Origin: Nesterenkonia lutea
Lineage (GTDB): Bacteria > Actinomycetota > Actinomycetes > Actinomycetales > Micrococcaceae
NCBI RefSeq assembly: GCF_014873955.1
Contig: NZ_JADBED010000001.1
Coordinates: forward strand, 1,922,001 to 1,986,000
Direction: 5' to 3'
Length of the DNA stretch: 64,000 nt
The notes beneath the pieces are model-generated. The model saw only the letters and a list, made by a program, of their open reading frames with translations. It was not told the DNA's origin and did not search any database. Shown here piece by piece: positions 42,613 to 51,221 of the stretch (position 1 is its first letter; the number at the start of each line of letters is the position of its first letter). The position numbers and the translations under genes were made by a program.

Positions 42613-43034
42613 GCCCGCCTTCTTCCCTGGTGCCCGCGCTGAGCGGCCTCATCCAGTCGTGCCTGTTCTGCGGTGAGTTCGGCGCGCGCTGCGGCTTGCG
42701 TGTGGCGCTGCTCGAGCTTCTCCACGACCACAGCGTCTCGCCGTGCCATCCGATGTTCAGCCTCAGCCTTCTCGGCCTGGGTCTGCAGGATCGCCAGCTG
42801 GGTCTGCAGCTCGGTGAGCATGCTGCGGTTCGAAGCCCGGGCGGCGGCGAAGGCAAGCAGATCCGCGCCGGTGGCGACCTGCTCGTCTGAGGCGAGGCTC
42901 TCCTCACGGACCCGCTGGGTCCGTTGACGCCCCTGAGCCAGTTCAGCATTGGCCGCTGCCAGCCGGCCTGCCGCACCGGCCTCCCGGAGATCGCGCAGGC
43001 GTTTCAGCCCTGCCAGACCGAACCCACGGCTCAT
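42609..43034 (-). CDS. fliJ: Flagellar export chaperone FliJ
   Basis: A 141-residue, Ala/Glu/Arg-rich protein that is almost entirely coiled coil (LRDLREAGAAGRLAAANAEL and LQTQLAILQTQAEKAEAEHR). FliJ is the stalk-like cofactor of the FliI ATPase. Sequence identity in the family is low, so the location directly after fliI and the coiled-coil pattern support the call. It overlaps both neighbours by 4 bp. Confidence 0.85.
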   Translation of the reverse strand: MSRGFGLAGLKRLRDLREAGAAGRLAAANAELAQGRQRTQRVREESLASDEQVATGADLLAFAAARASNRSMLTELQTQLAILQTQAEKAEAEHRMARRDAVVVEKLEQRHTQAAARAELTAEQARLDEAAQRGHQGRRRA

Positions 43035-44383
43035 GAGGTGCCTTCCCAGTGTCGGACCAGAGTCTGGAGGTGATCCCAGGTGACGGCGAGCGAGACGCTC
43101 TGCTCGAGGGACTGTCGCAGGAATCCGTCGATGGCTGCCTGATGCGTCACTGCCGCATCGACCTCCGGGTTGGCGCCACGCTGATATGCGCCCACATCGA
43201 GCAGGTCCTGCGCCGCTCGACGAGCGGCGAGCACACGTCGCAGCGAGGTGGCGGCTTCGGCCTGGGCAGGAGTGATCACTCGGCCCGCGACCCGGGAGAT
43301 CGAGCTCAGCACATCCACCGGCGGGTAGTGTCCGCTCGCCGCCAGACCGCGGTCCAGGACCACATGACCGTCGAGGATCGAACGGGCGGCGTCGGCGACC
43401 GGCTCGTTGTGGTCATCGCCGTCCACCAGCACGGTGTAGATGCCCGTGATCGTCCCGACAGCGTCTGTGCCGGCGCGTTCCAGCAGTCGCGCCAGCAGCG
43501 AGAAGGTCGAAGGCGGATACCCGCGGGTGGCGGGAGGCTCTCCGGCGGAGAGACCGATCTCGCGCTGCGCCATGGCCACCCGGGTCAGCGAGTCCATCAT
43601 CATCAGCACGTCCTTCCCCCGGGCCCGGAAGTCCTCCGCGATCCGGGTGCCGGTGAATGCCGCACGCAGCCGCATCTGTGCCGGCTCATCGGAAGTCGCC
43701 ACGACCACCACAGAGCGGGCGAGGCCCTCGGCGCCCAGGTCATCTTCGAGGAACTCGCGGACCTCGCGGCCTCGTTCCCCGACCAGGACGATCACGTTCA
43801 CAGCAGCCTCGGTGCCCCGCGCCACCATGGAGAGCAGTGAGGACTTCCCCACACCTGACCCTGCAAAGAGACCCATGCGCTGACCTCGCCCGATGGAGGC
43901 GAGGGCGTCGATGGACCTGATGCCGAGCTGCAGCTGTTCGGCGATCCGGCGCCGACTCATCGGATTGGGAGGAGCCTGCTCCAGCGGGACGAGCTGGTGC
44001 GCGCCCAGGGGTCCTTTTCCGTCCAGGGGACGACCCAGGCCGTCGAGGACGCGTCCGATGAGCCCTGCGCCGACTGGCACCAGGGCCGGTCCCGGGACGC
44101 GCTGGACCTCATCGCCCACGGCGACGCCCTCCAGCGGTGCCAGCGGCATGCAGCGCAGGACACCGCCTTCGGCCGCGACCACTTCGGCCGGGATGCCCTC
44201 TGCGCCTATGGCGACAAGGGCGCCGACCGGCATCGACGGTTCCAGAGCACTCCACGCCCGACCACCTCCGAGACCCGCCACCTCTACCCCGAGGCCGAGA
44301 ATGCGGCTGACCTTCCCCGCGATGACCGGCCGGGCGGCCGATGTCAGCAGAGCCTGCGAGTGTGCCAGCGTCGACGTGCTCAT
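43031..44383 (-). CDS. fliI: Flagellar export ATPase FliI
   Basis: A 450-residue ATPase of the F1-beta/type III family that energises flagellar export. Walker A is GLFAGSGVGKSSLLSM near residue 170, Walker B is VLMMMDSLTRVAMAQREIG near 255, and the family signature PPSTFSLLARLLERAG lies near 290. Length is standard. It overlaps fliH and fliJ by 4 bp each. Confidence 0.97.
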   Translation of the reverse strand: MSTSTLAHSQALLTSAARPVIAGKVSRILGLGVEVAGLGGGRAWSALEPSMPVGALVAIGAEGIPAEVVAAEGGVLRCMPLAPLEGVAVGDEVQRVPGPALVPVGAGLIGRVLDGLGRPLDGKGPLGAHQLVPLEQAPPNPMSRRRIAEQLQLGIRSIDALASIGRGQRMGLFAGSGVGKSSLLSMVARGTEAAVNVIVLVGERGREVREFLEDDLGAEGLARSVVVVATSDEPAQMRLRAAFTGTRIAEDFRARGKDVLMMMDSLTRVAMAQREIGLSAGEPPATRGYPPSTFSLLARLLERAGTDAVGTITGIYTVLVDGDDHNEPVADAARSILDGHVVLDRGLAASGHYPPVDVLSSISRVAGRVITPAQAEAATSLRRVLAARRAAQDLLDVGAYQRGANPEVDAAVTHQAAIDGFLRQSLEQSVSLAVTWDHLQTLVRHWEGTS

Positions 44384-45057
44384 AGGGTCTGACCTGATCC
44401 CTCGTGCTGGGCGCGGTGGGCCTGCAGCGCCGCTCGGCAGCGGTGCAGCGCCGTGCTGATCCGGGCGTCGAGAAATCCTTCTGGAAGATCCGCCACGGCG
44501 TCACCGGGGTGAAGTGTGGCGTCCGGCAGGATTCTGGTCCCTGCCAGCTCCGCGGCGTCCTTCGGCAGCTGGGCCAGAGTGTCCGGGTGCATCCGCACGC
44601 GGCGCACATCGGCGGGTTCCAGCTCTGCCAGCACCCGGGCGAGAGCGGCCCGCGCGGAGTGGGGGCCCTGCAGCAGCTCTGTTCCAACGATCGCCTCGGC
44701 GAGCTCCAATCCGGCGTCGACCAGTGACTTCTGCGCTGACTCCACCACGGGCGTGACTTGTCGCTGTAATGCCCGAGCGGCAGCGTCCAGGCCAGCGATG
44801 GCCGCGCGCAATGCGGCTGCGGACTCCTGCGCGGAGGCCACAGCGCGTGCCTGCAGCTGTTCGCGCTGTTGCCGGGCCGCCTCGCTTGCGGCCCTCATCC
44901 CGGCGGCATAGCCTGCTGCGTAGCCGTGGGTCCTGGCTCCTGCGTAGGCGGCCTCGGTGGCCTTCGGATGTCCGTAGGCTCCGAAGTCCAGCAGGTGCAC
45001 CTCGGAAGTCTCGGCCGGGCAGGAGGCCTCAGCCGGGAAGGTGGTATCAGACGACAA
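44380..45057 (-). CDS. fliH: Flagellar export regulator FliH
   Basis: A 225-residue cytoplasmic stator of the FliI ATPase. The Ala/Gln-rich helical middle (about 55-120) and the C-terminal FliH domain (AEAIVGTELLQGPHSARAAL and VRRVRMHPDTLAQLPKDA) support the call. The start is proposed as TTG at 45055-45057, because GGAGGAGGA lies eight bases upstream and the protein then begins SSDTTFPAEAS. An upstream TTG at 45108 keeps the frame open inside fliG and is less likely. The overlap with fliG is 11 bp. Confidence 0.88.
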   Translation of the reverse strand: MSSDTTFPAEASCPAETSEVHLLDFGAYGHPKATEAAYAGARTHGYAAGYAAGMRAASEAARQQREQLQARAVASAQESAAALRAAIAGLDAAARALQRQVTPVVESAQKSLVDAGLELAEAIVGTELLQGPHSARAALARVLAELEPADVRRVRMHPDTLAQLPKDAAELAGTRILPDATLHPGDAVADLPEGFLDARISTALHRCRAALQAHRAQHEGSGQTL

Positions 45058-46078
45058 GGGTGTCCTCCTCCTCCACACGCTGGATCGTGATGGCGCCCTC
45101 GTGCTCAAGTTCTCGAATCACCCGGACGATGTCCGCGCGCGCGTCGTCGACCTGGGACATGCGCACCGGTCCCAGCGTGCGCATCTCGTGGTCGAGGATC
45201 TCGCGGGTCCGTTCGGTGATGTTCTCCCGGGCGACCCCAGCGACGTTCTCCGGCGCGCCTTTCAGCGCCAGTGCCAGGCTCGAGGGATCGATCCCTCGCA
45301 ACACCCGCTGGACGTCCCTGGGGTCGAAGCGCACCAGGTCGGCGAAGGTCAGCATGCGGGACTTGACCTCCTCGGCGAGCTCCTGGTCCTTGACGGACAG
45401 CGAATCCAGCAGCTCTCGCTCCACAGCCACGCTGGAACGGTTGATGATCTCCACCAGCGGATCGATCCCGCCCACAGCTGACATCGGCTCGCTCGGCGCC
45501 GCGGCGGCCCCCATCCTGGTCCTCAGGACATCGGCCACGGTCCGCACGGCATCGGGAGCGGCAGGTCCCATTGTCGCCAGACAGGTGGCCACGTCGGCGC
45601 GTCTGTCTGGCTCCACCCCAGCGAGCACGGCCGAGGCCATATCCGGTTTCAGATGGGCCAGCACCAGGGCCACTGTCTGGGGCAGCTCGTCATCGAGCAG
45701 GACGGCGATGTGCTGTGCGTCCACGGCTTCCAAGAAGTCGAAGGACTTCCCCGCCATGGAGGAGGCCAGCCGGTTCATCACCGCGTCGGCCTGTTCGCTG
45801 CCGTAGGTGTCGTTGAGCAGCCCGGCGGCGAAGTCGCGTCCTCCGCGCGCCAGCGGCGCCCCGGAGGTGATGGCGGCGAAGACCTCGGTCATGACCTCTT
45901 CGGCGATGTTCCGGTCGACACGACGCAGCCTGACGATCTCCGCGATCACCTCATCAGCCTCAAACTCGGAGAAGTGACGCAGCACCTCCGAGGCTTGGGC
46001 ACGCTCCATCTGCATCAGCACCAGGGCGACCTTCTGTGTCCCGGTGAGAGACTCAGCGGAGTTCAAGGAGGGGCTCAT
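45047..46078 (-). CDS. fliG: Flagellar motor switch protein FliG
   Basis: A 343-residue C-ring rotor protein. It has the three FliG domains: the N-terminal FliF-binding region (LTGTQKVALVLMQMERAQAS), the middle domain, and the C-terminal torque domain (LVRFDPRDVQRVLRGIDPSS) with the charged helix ILDHEMRTLGPVRMSQVDDA. Length is typical. The start overlaps the fliF stop (ATGA). Confidence 0.97.
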   Translation of the reverse strand: MSPSLNSAESLTGTQKVALVLMQMERAQASEVLRHFSEFEADEVIAEIVRLRRVDRNIAEEVMTEVFAAITSGAPLARGGRDFAAGLLNDTYGSEQADAVMNRLASSMAGKSFDFLEAVDAQHIAVLLDDELPQTVALVLAHLKPDMASAVLAGVEPDRRADVATCLATMGPAAPDAVRTVADVLRTRMGAAAAPSEPMSAVGGIDPLVEIINRSSVAVERELLDSLSVKDQELAEEVKSRMLTFADLVRFDPRDVQRVLRGIDPSSLALALKGAPENVAGVARENITERTREILDHEMRTLGPVRMSQVDDARADIVRVIRELEHEGAITIQRVEEEDTLVV

Positions 46079-47724
46079 ACTCGGCTGTCCTCCATCAAAG
46101 CCCGCAGGTGTTCAGCCATACGAGCTGGATCCTGGGTGGCCAGACCGTTGAGTTCGGCGCGCTTGCTGTTCGCCTGTTGCTGTGGGTCCCATTCGGCGAG
46201 CTGCGCATCGGCGGGGTCGGCGCCTACGCGCGGGATGGTGGCCGTGGCGTAGTCTCCCGGTGCCTCAAGTGCAGATGACTCTGGCTCCTCGGTGGGCTCC
46301 AGGGCTGCCATCCTTCCGGCGGTGAGCTCACCGGTCGGGAAGGGCTCGCCGAGGTCCACCAGTTCACGGGAATGGCGACTGCGCCGCATGAACAGCGCGA
46401 TGGCAAGGATGAGGACGAGCAGCAGCACGGCGGCACCGCCGATTGCGATCGCCTGCAGCCAGGCTGCGCGGCGTTCGGCTTCCTCTGCGGCCTCGGCGGC
46501 GGCGAGGGCTTCGGCTGCGGCGTCGGCGTCAGCGGTGCTGAAGGGCACCACGGAGACGCTGACCTCATCGCCGCGGGCCGCGTCGATTCCTGCGGCATCG
46601 CTGACCATGGTGGTCAGATCGGCGACGTTGAGTCCTGCCGCGGCCGCTGCGTCCACGGCCACGGAGACTGACTGGTTGGTCAGCTCCCCCGCGGGAATGG
46701 ACCGGTTCTCGGTCACCTTGTTCACCGCATTGCTGCGGTCCGCCTCCTCCGCACTGTAGGTGCCTTCCCCGGCCTGGTCATTGGGCACCGCGATGTTGTC
46801 CGGGCCCAGCACCCCGGCCGCCCCGCCTCCGGTGCCGGTGTACTCCTCGGTGCGTGTGGATTCACTCAGCGCCGGAGCGTCCTGGGGCTCCTCGAAGGCC
46901 TCCTCGAGCCGCTCGGCGGATTCCATCGAGAGCTCCGCCGCCACGGCGACTGTGGCGTTGCCGCGACCCACGACCTGCTCGAGCATCGTCTGCACGGCAG
47001 TGGTGACCCGTTCCTCGTAATCGCTGGCCTGCTGAGTGCTGCCACCGGCTGCGCCGACTCCGACGGCGGAGAGCAGCGTGCCCTCCGCGTCGACCAGGGA
47101 CACGTTGTCCGGCTTCAGGCCATCCACGGCTGCGGCCACGAGGTGCACCACGGACTGGATCTGGTCGTCGCCGAAGGTGGAGCCTGGGGCCTGCTGGACG
47201 AAGATCGAGGCGGTCGGATCCTGAGCCGAGTCCACGAAGACCGTCTCCTCGGGGATGGCCAGGGTGACCGAGGCCTGCTCCACGGCGTCGAGGGCCTCAA
47301 TGGTGCCGGCGAGCTCGCCCTCCAGGGCACGTTTATAGGTGACGTTCTGCTGGAACTCGCTGGAGGTCACCCCCATCTCGTCGAGCAGCGAATACCCGCC
47401 CTTGGTGGCATTGGGCAGACCGTCGGCTGCCGCGTTGAGCCGAGCATCGTAGACCTGAGCCTCAGGGACCATCACGGAGGTGCCTCCCCCAGTGAGCTCA
47501 TAGGGAACGCCATCGGCGCGCAGCTGTTCGACGATCGCGGAGGCGTCCGCCGGGTCCAGCCCGCTGTAGAGCGGGGCCATGCGCGGCTGCGTCATATAGG
47601 TGCTCAGCGCGAACCCGCCGAGGACGAGGACGGCAACGCCGATGATGGCGATGGTGCGCTGCGCCACAGTGAATTCGCGCAGCCGCTGACCGAGGCGGGC
47701 GAGCGGCGCCGGAACCTGCGCCAT
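46075..47724 (-). CDS. fliF: Flagellar MS-ring protein FliF
   Basis: A 549-residue membrane-ring protein. Membrane helices lie near residues 28-46 (IIGVAVLVLGGFALSTYM) and 435-460 (AIAIGGAAVLLLVLILAIAL). Between them are the ring-building domains, with the marker LYSGLDPADASAIVEQLRA at the start and VTYKRALEGELAGTIEAL near 140. The C-terminal tail (RMAEHLRALM) binds FliG. GTG or ATG start shares base 47724 with the fliE stop. Confidence 0.97.
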   Translation of the reverse strand: MAQVPAPLARLGQRLREFTVAQRTIAIIGVAVLVLGGFALSTYMTQPRMAPLYSGLDPADASAIVEQLRADGVPYELTGGGTSVMVPEAQVYDARLNAAADGLPNATKGGYSLLDEMGVTSSEFQQNVTYKRALEGELAGTIEALDAVEQASVTLAIPEETVFVDSAQDPTASIFVQQAPGSTFGDDQIQSVVHLVAAAVDGLKPDNVSLVDAEGTLLSAVGVGAAGGSTQQASDYEERVTTAVQTMLEQVVGRGNATVAVAAELSMESAERLEEAFEEPQDAPALSESTRTEEYTGTGGGAAGVLGPDNIAVPNDQAGEGTYSAEEADRSNAVNKVTENRSIPAGELTNQSVSVAVDAAAAAGLNVADLTTMVSDAAGIDAARGDEVSVSVVPFSTADADAAAEALAAAEAAEEAERRAAWLQAIAIGGAAVLLLVLILAIALFMRRSRHSRELVDLGEPFPTGELTAGRMAALEPTEEPESSALEAPGDYATATIPRVGADPADAQLAEWDPQQQANSKRAELNGLATQDPARMAEHLRALMEDSRV

Positions 47725-48059
47725 CAGGCCTGCATCCGCATGATCTCGTTGAACGCCTCGACACCGCGGTTGCGCACGGTGGCGACGAGTTCAAGCGCCA
47801 CGGATGCTCGAGAGGAGGCCAGCGTGGCCTCATGCATGTCGGTGAGGTCGCCGGTCAGCGCCTTGACCCCGAGCTCCCGGGAGGTCGATTGCATGGATTG
47901 GACCTCGTCCATGGCTCCGCCCAGCGTCGCGGCGAAGTCACCCTGCGGGCCCTCGACGCGCTGGGGCTGTCCGGAGAGTCCGGGTGACGCGGCCGCGGGG
48001 ACATATCCCGTGCCGGACACGGCGGCGACCCCTGCAGCGGGGGCGATGCCTTCGATCAT
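47724..48059 (-). CDS. fliE: Flagellar hook-basal body protein FliE
   Basis: A 111-residue rod-MS-ring junction protein. The conserved C-terminal region includes SVALELVATVRNRGVEAFNE and IMRMQA. The N-terminal half is variable. It lies between flgC and fliF in the classical flgB-flgC-fliE order with overlapping start and stop codons. Confidence 0.95.
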   Translation of the reverse strand: MIEGIAPAAGVAAVSGTGYVPAAASPGLSGQPQRVEGPQGDFAATLGGAMDEVQSMQSTSRELGVKALTGDLTDMHEATLASSRASVALELVATVRNRGVEAFNEIMRMQA

Positions 48060-48451
48060 CGGTTCTGTCCGATCTGCAGTGCGGCCTGGTACGTCTCTTT
48101 GGCGCGGTCGACCACCGCGGCGTTCATCTGATATCCGCGCTGCGCCATGATCAGGCTGCCCATCTGTTCAGCCATGTCGATGTCCGGGTAGCGCACGTAG
48201 CCGTCCTCATCGGCCAGCGGGTGGTTCGGCTCGTGCACCGTGCGACCTTCGGCGTCGCCGTACTCGACACCGGCGACGTGCACTCCCTGCCCAGCAGTGT
48301 CGGCCTGCGCACTGACATAGCGCGCCTGAAAGGCCGCCTCGTCGGTGGTCCGCACGGTGTTGACGTTGGCGATGTTGTCCGAGACGGAGTCCAGCCATTT
48401 GCGGTGGACAGTGAGTGCTGTGCCGGCGATTCCGATCGCATCCAGGGCCAT
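48056..48451 (-). CDS. flgC: Flagellar rod protein FlgC
   Basis: A 131-residue proximal rod protein. The N-terminal rod motif reads WLDSVSDNIANVNTVRTTDE and the C-terminal family motif reads MGSLIMAQRGYQMNAAVVD. Length is standard. It overlaps fliE by 4 bp and shares one base with flgB. Confidence 0.96.
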   Translation of the reverse strand: MALDAIGIAGTALTVHRKWLDSVSDNIANVNTVRTTDEAAFQARYVSAQADTAGQGVHVAGVEYGDAEGRTVHEPNHPLADEDGYVRYPDIDMAEQMGSLIMAQRGYQMNAAVVDRAKETYQAALQIGQNR

Positions 48452-48792
48452 CAGTTGCTCCTCAGGGCGGTGCGCATGCTGTCGAACTGGCCGCCGGCGG
48501 CCTGGGCGGCGAACTGGAAGCGCAGGACCGTGTCGATGTTGGCCAGCGTCTCGGTGTCGAGGTTGACGTTGCTGCCGTTGAGGCGTGTGGGCTCGAGGGA
48601 GCGGGCTTCGGAGGCGTTCACCTGGCCGTCACCTGCGCGCACCGAGGTGGCCAGCGCATCTTCAAAGGCGACGCGGCGGGACTGATAGCCGGGGGTGTTC
48701 GCATTCGCGATGTTGTCGGCGATGGCGCGCTGGCGCAGGGCCAGACCGTCCAGAGCGCTGGAGAACGCGCGCGAGGTCACTGAATCAAACAC
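48451..48792 (-). CDS. flgB: Flagellar rod protein FlgB
   Basis: A 113-residue proximal rod protein, first gene of the large flgB operon. The rod motif LALRQRAIADNIANANTPGY is present near residue 20, followed by QSRRVAFEDAL. The GTG start at 48790-48792 has GAGGGGGAG a few bases upstream. A sigma-28-type promoter lies 80 bases further upstream. Confidence 0.95.
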   Translation of the reverse strand: MFDSVTSRAFSSALDGLALRQRAIADNIANANTPGYQSRRVAFEDALATSVRAGDGQVNASEARSLEPTRLNGSNVNLDTETLANIDTVLRFQFAAQAAGGQFDSMRTALRSN

Positions 48793-48871
48793 TGCTCCCC
48801 CTCAGGGCACCTTGAATCGACAGCGGCCGATCCGTGGCCTCAGAGGTCGAGCAATCCTTGCTCACTGCACA

Positions 48872-48899
48872 CTTTCGGCAGGCTCAAGGGATGCGTTAG
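48872..48899 (-). promoter_or_regulatory. Sigma-28-type promoter of the flgB operon
   Basis: Minus strand: CTAACGC (48899-48893), 13 bases, GCCGAAAG (48879-48872). The predicted start near 48865 leaves a leader of about 73 bases before flgB. This site would drive a run of twelve genes from flgB to flgE. Confidence 0.75.
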
Positions 48900-48952
48900 G
48901 CGGATGCAATGAAGTTTTTCAGGGAATGTGGAGGCGGCTCCCACGTCCGAAT

Positions 48953-49318
48953 TCAGCCACTCGTGTCGAGGTACCGCGCCTCTCCCGAATCGCGCGGGGG
49001 AACCTGCCGCAGAGCGTTGAGCTGACGGCCGACATCGTGCCGCGCCGCTCGGGCGCGGGCGCTGGCCTGGGCCAGAGACTCCAGGACGGCCTCGGCGCGA
49101 CTCTCCAGTGCTTGCGGCAGCGGGCCGGCGTCAGGGGCCTCGGGGGCCAGGACCTCTTCGTGTCGCCGGCCGGGGTCTGCGGGAACATCTGGCTGCGCTG
49201 TGGATTCGGCCACCTGACGAGCCCAGGTCTCTAGCCTCGTCAGATAGAGCTCCCAGTCCAGGACGTTCCGCGCAGGGCTCTCCGAGTCCGGATCGGCTGG
49301 CGGGCGGCTAGCCGACAC
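48953..49318 (-). CDS. Hypothetical protein at the FliT position
   Basis: About 121 residues, Ala/Arg/Glu-rich and largely helical, with LDWELYLTRLETWARQVAES and LESRAEAVLESLAQASARAR. I recognise no family motif. It directly follows fliS, overlapping it by 11 bp if the GTG at 49318 is used; longer reading frames start inside fliS. In other bacteria the gene after fliS is often the chaperone FliT, so a chaperone or cap-protein partner is possible, but that is inferred only from position and helical content. Confidence 0.65.
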   Translation of the reverse strand: MSASRPPADPDSESPARNVLDWELYLTRLETWARQVAESTAQPDVPADPGRRHEEVLAPEAPDAGPLPQALESRAEAVLESLAQASARARAARHDVGRQLNALRQVPPRDSGEARYLDTSG

Positions 49319-49733
49319 CGAGGACCCCGCGGGACGCGGCGACCGGTTCCGCAGCTCGGGCCGTCTCGGCGGCCTCATGCCAGGTGGCGCGCAGCGGCTC
49401 GAGAATCTCGATGATGCTCCGCGTCTTCAGCGGGTCTCTTCGGGTGTTTGCGGCGATGAGCTCTGCGGTCGCGAATGCGTAAAGAGCTTGGAGCTCACGA
49501 CCGCCTTCCCAGACCTCGGTGTCCAGCGAGGAGGTGAGCTCGGCGAGGATGGCCTGGGCGTGGACCAGTTCCGCTGAGGCGTCCTGCCAGCGCTGCTGCT
49601 GCTGCGCAGCCTCGGCGCGGCCCAGGTCCAGCAGCAACCGGTCATAGAGCATGGTGAGCAGCTTCGCCGGGGAGGCGGAGAGGATGGCTTCTCGGTTGAA
49701 CTGGCTGCGCGCTCGGGTGACGTTCTCATACAT
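49308..49733 (-). CDS. fliS: Flagellin export chaperone FliS
   Basis: A 141-residue helical-bundle chaperone that binds the flagellin C-terminus before export. The family start YENVTRARSQFNREAILSAS and LLTMLYDRLLLDLGRAEAA are clear, as is the later segment QALYAFATAELIAANTRRD. It follows fliD by 19 bp in the same operon. Confidence 0.95.
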   Translation of the reverse strand: MYENVTRARSQFNREAILSASPAKLLTMLYDRLLLDLGRAEAAQQQQRWQDASAELVHAQAILAELTSSLDTEVWEGGRELQALYAFATAELIAANTRRDPLKTRSIIEILEPLRATWHEAAETARAAEPVAASRGVLGVG

Positions 49734-49752
49734 GGCTGGGGTCCCCTCTTGA

Positions 49753-51069
49753 TCAGGAGTTCTTCTGGGAGGAGCTCTGTGGCAGCGAAGCCAGCTGCGA
49801 GCTCAAGTAGTCCATCTGGGAGTTGAGGCTCTGCATCTGAACCTCCAGGGCGGCGTAGGTGCGCTCGAGCGTGGCGCGCCGGTTCGCGAGTCGGTCATCC
49901 CACTGCTCCACCTGGTCCGTGAGCCGGTTGGCCAGGCCTTCCTGGCCCGTGATGCGCTGGGTGATCTGTCCGTCATAGCGGTCGGAGAGCTGGGTCGCCA
50001 CATCATTGATCCGCGTGGCGAGCTGCGCCACGGTGGCCTCCACCCCGGAGGGATCGGCTGCGAGCGCGGCGGCGAACTTCTCCTTGTCGAAGGTCAGCTC
50101 TCCGTCGCGGGTCACCGAGATCCCGATCTCCGAAGGTGAGCGGCCGTCCACCGGCCGGATGACGGCATCGCTCATCCGCTGCTGCGCGCTGCGGACCGCG
50201 CTGTCACCGGTGAGGACGCCCGCAGAGGTGCTTCCGTCACTGCCGGTGGCCACCTTGGAGTTCGTGCGGATATAGCTGAGCACCGAGTTCACCGAGGTGA
50301 CAAGGGATTCGGCAGTGGTGGTGCTGGCCTCGGCATCGCGTGCCACTGTCACGGTGACGGGGGTGGTGCTCACGGCACTGACCTGGACGTCAACGCCGGG
50401 CATGAGGCCTTCGAAGGTGTTGCTGGCCGAGGTGACGCGCTGTTCGGCAGCCGTGCCGGCCCAGAGCGTGAGGGAGGCATCGGCTCCAGCGCTGGTGACG
50501 GTGCTGCCCACAGCGCTGCCGCCTAGGGTGAAGGCGCCATCGGAACCAGTCTCGGCGGCGGAGAGCTGCAGCCGGTGGGTGCCGTCTCCCACGGGGATCT
50601 TGACGGCATTGACACCCGCGCCAGAGGCATTGATGGCCTTGACGACGTCATCGAGGCCGGTGGAATCTGACGTGATCGCTGTGGTGGTGCCGTCGGCGGC
50701 AGTGATGCTGAATTCTTCCGTGTCCCATTCAGCCACTGCGCCAGTGACCAGAGTGTGGCGCAGTGCAGTGCTCTCCACCGTGAAATCCAGGCTTCCCGCG
50801 GCGTAGGCAGAACTGGCAGTGGCAGTGACGGACTGGCTGGACGACTGTGCGGTGAAGGCGCGGAGGGCGTCGGGCTTGGCGATCTCCGCCGAGCTCTCGG
50901 CAACGGCAGCCACGCGGGTGTTCAGACCCTGCAGGGCGGCGACGAAGGTATTGGTCTTGGAGGCCTGGCGCTGGAGCAGCTGCTGCGGCACGGCTTCGAC
51001 CTGCATGAGGCTCTCGATCAGTGCGGCGGAGTCCAGGCCGCTGGCGAGTCCGGGAAGCGCGATGGACAC
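49753..51069 (-). CDS. fliD: Flagellar filament cap protein FliD
   Basis: A 438-residue filament cap. The N-terminus IALPGLASGLDSAALIESLM and the C-terminal coiled region (DDRLANRRATLERTYAALEV, SLNSQMDYLSSQLASL) are typical, while the middle is Thr/Ser/Ala-rich. Transcription may come by read-through from fliC or from an unidentified promoter; no convincing sigma-28 site was found in the 152-bp gap. Confidence 0.95.
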   Translation of the reverse strand: MSIALPGLASGLDSAALIESLMQVEAVPQQLLQRQASKTNTFVAALQGLNTRVAAVAESSAEIAKPDALRAFTAQSSSQSVTATASSAYAAGSLDFTVESTALRHTLVTGAVAEWDTEEFSITAADGTTTAITSDSTGLDDVVKAINASGAGVNAVKIPVGDGTHRLQLSAAETGSDGAFTLGGSAVGSTVTSAGADASLTLWAGTAAEQRVTSASNTFEGLMPGVDVQVSAVSTTPVTVTVARDAEASTTTAESLVTSVNSVLSYIRTNSKVATGSDGSTSAGVLTGDSAVRSAQQRMSDAVIRPVDGRSPSEIGISVTRDGELTFDKEKFAAALAADPSGVEATVAQLATRINDVATQLSDRYDGQITQRITGQEGLANRLTDQVEQWDDRLANRRATLERTYAALEVQMQSLNSQMDYLSSQLASLPQSSSQKNS

Positions 51070-51114
51070 TGAGAATCTCCTGGGGGGGTGCGGGTGAAGC
51101 GTGGGTATGCGGGA

Positions 51115-51167
51115 GGGCCTGCCGCGCCGAGGTGCCGCCGAAGCGTTATCGCCGACGCGGCAGGCCC
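51115..51167 (-). terminator. Hairpin downstream of fliC
   Basis: GGGCCTGCCGCG (51115-51126) and its exact complement (51156-51167) form a 12-bp GC-rich stem with a 29-nt loop, 55 bp past the flagellin stop. It probably separates the abundant fliC mRNA from fliD. No run of U follows, so termination may be partial. Confidence 0.7.
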
Positions 51168-51221
51168 GTCCACATCAGATCGACCTGCGATCCTTCAGTG
51201 GATCCTCTATGAGAGGCTCGA

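Noticed and set aside
51122..51149. Possible sigma-28 promoter for fliD (ATAACGC on the minus strand)
   Set aside because: The -35-like part lies in the loop of the fliC terminator and the matching -10 position reads CGGCGCGG, which does not fit.
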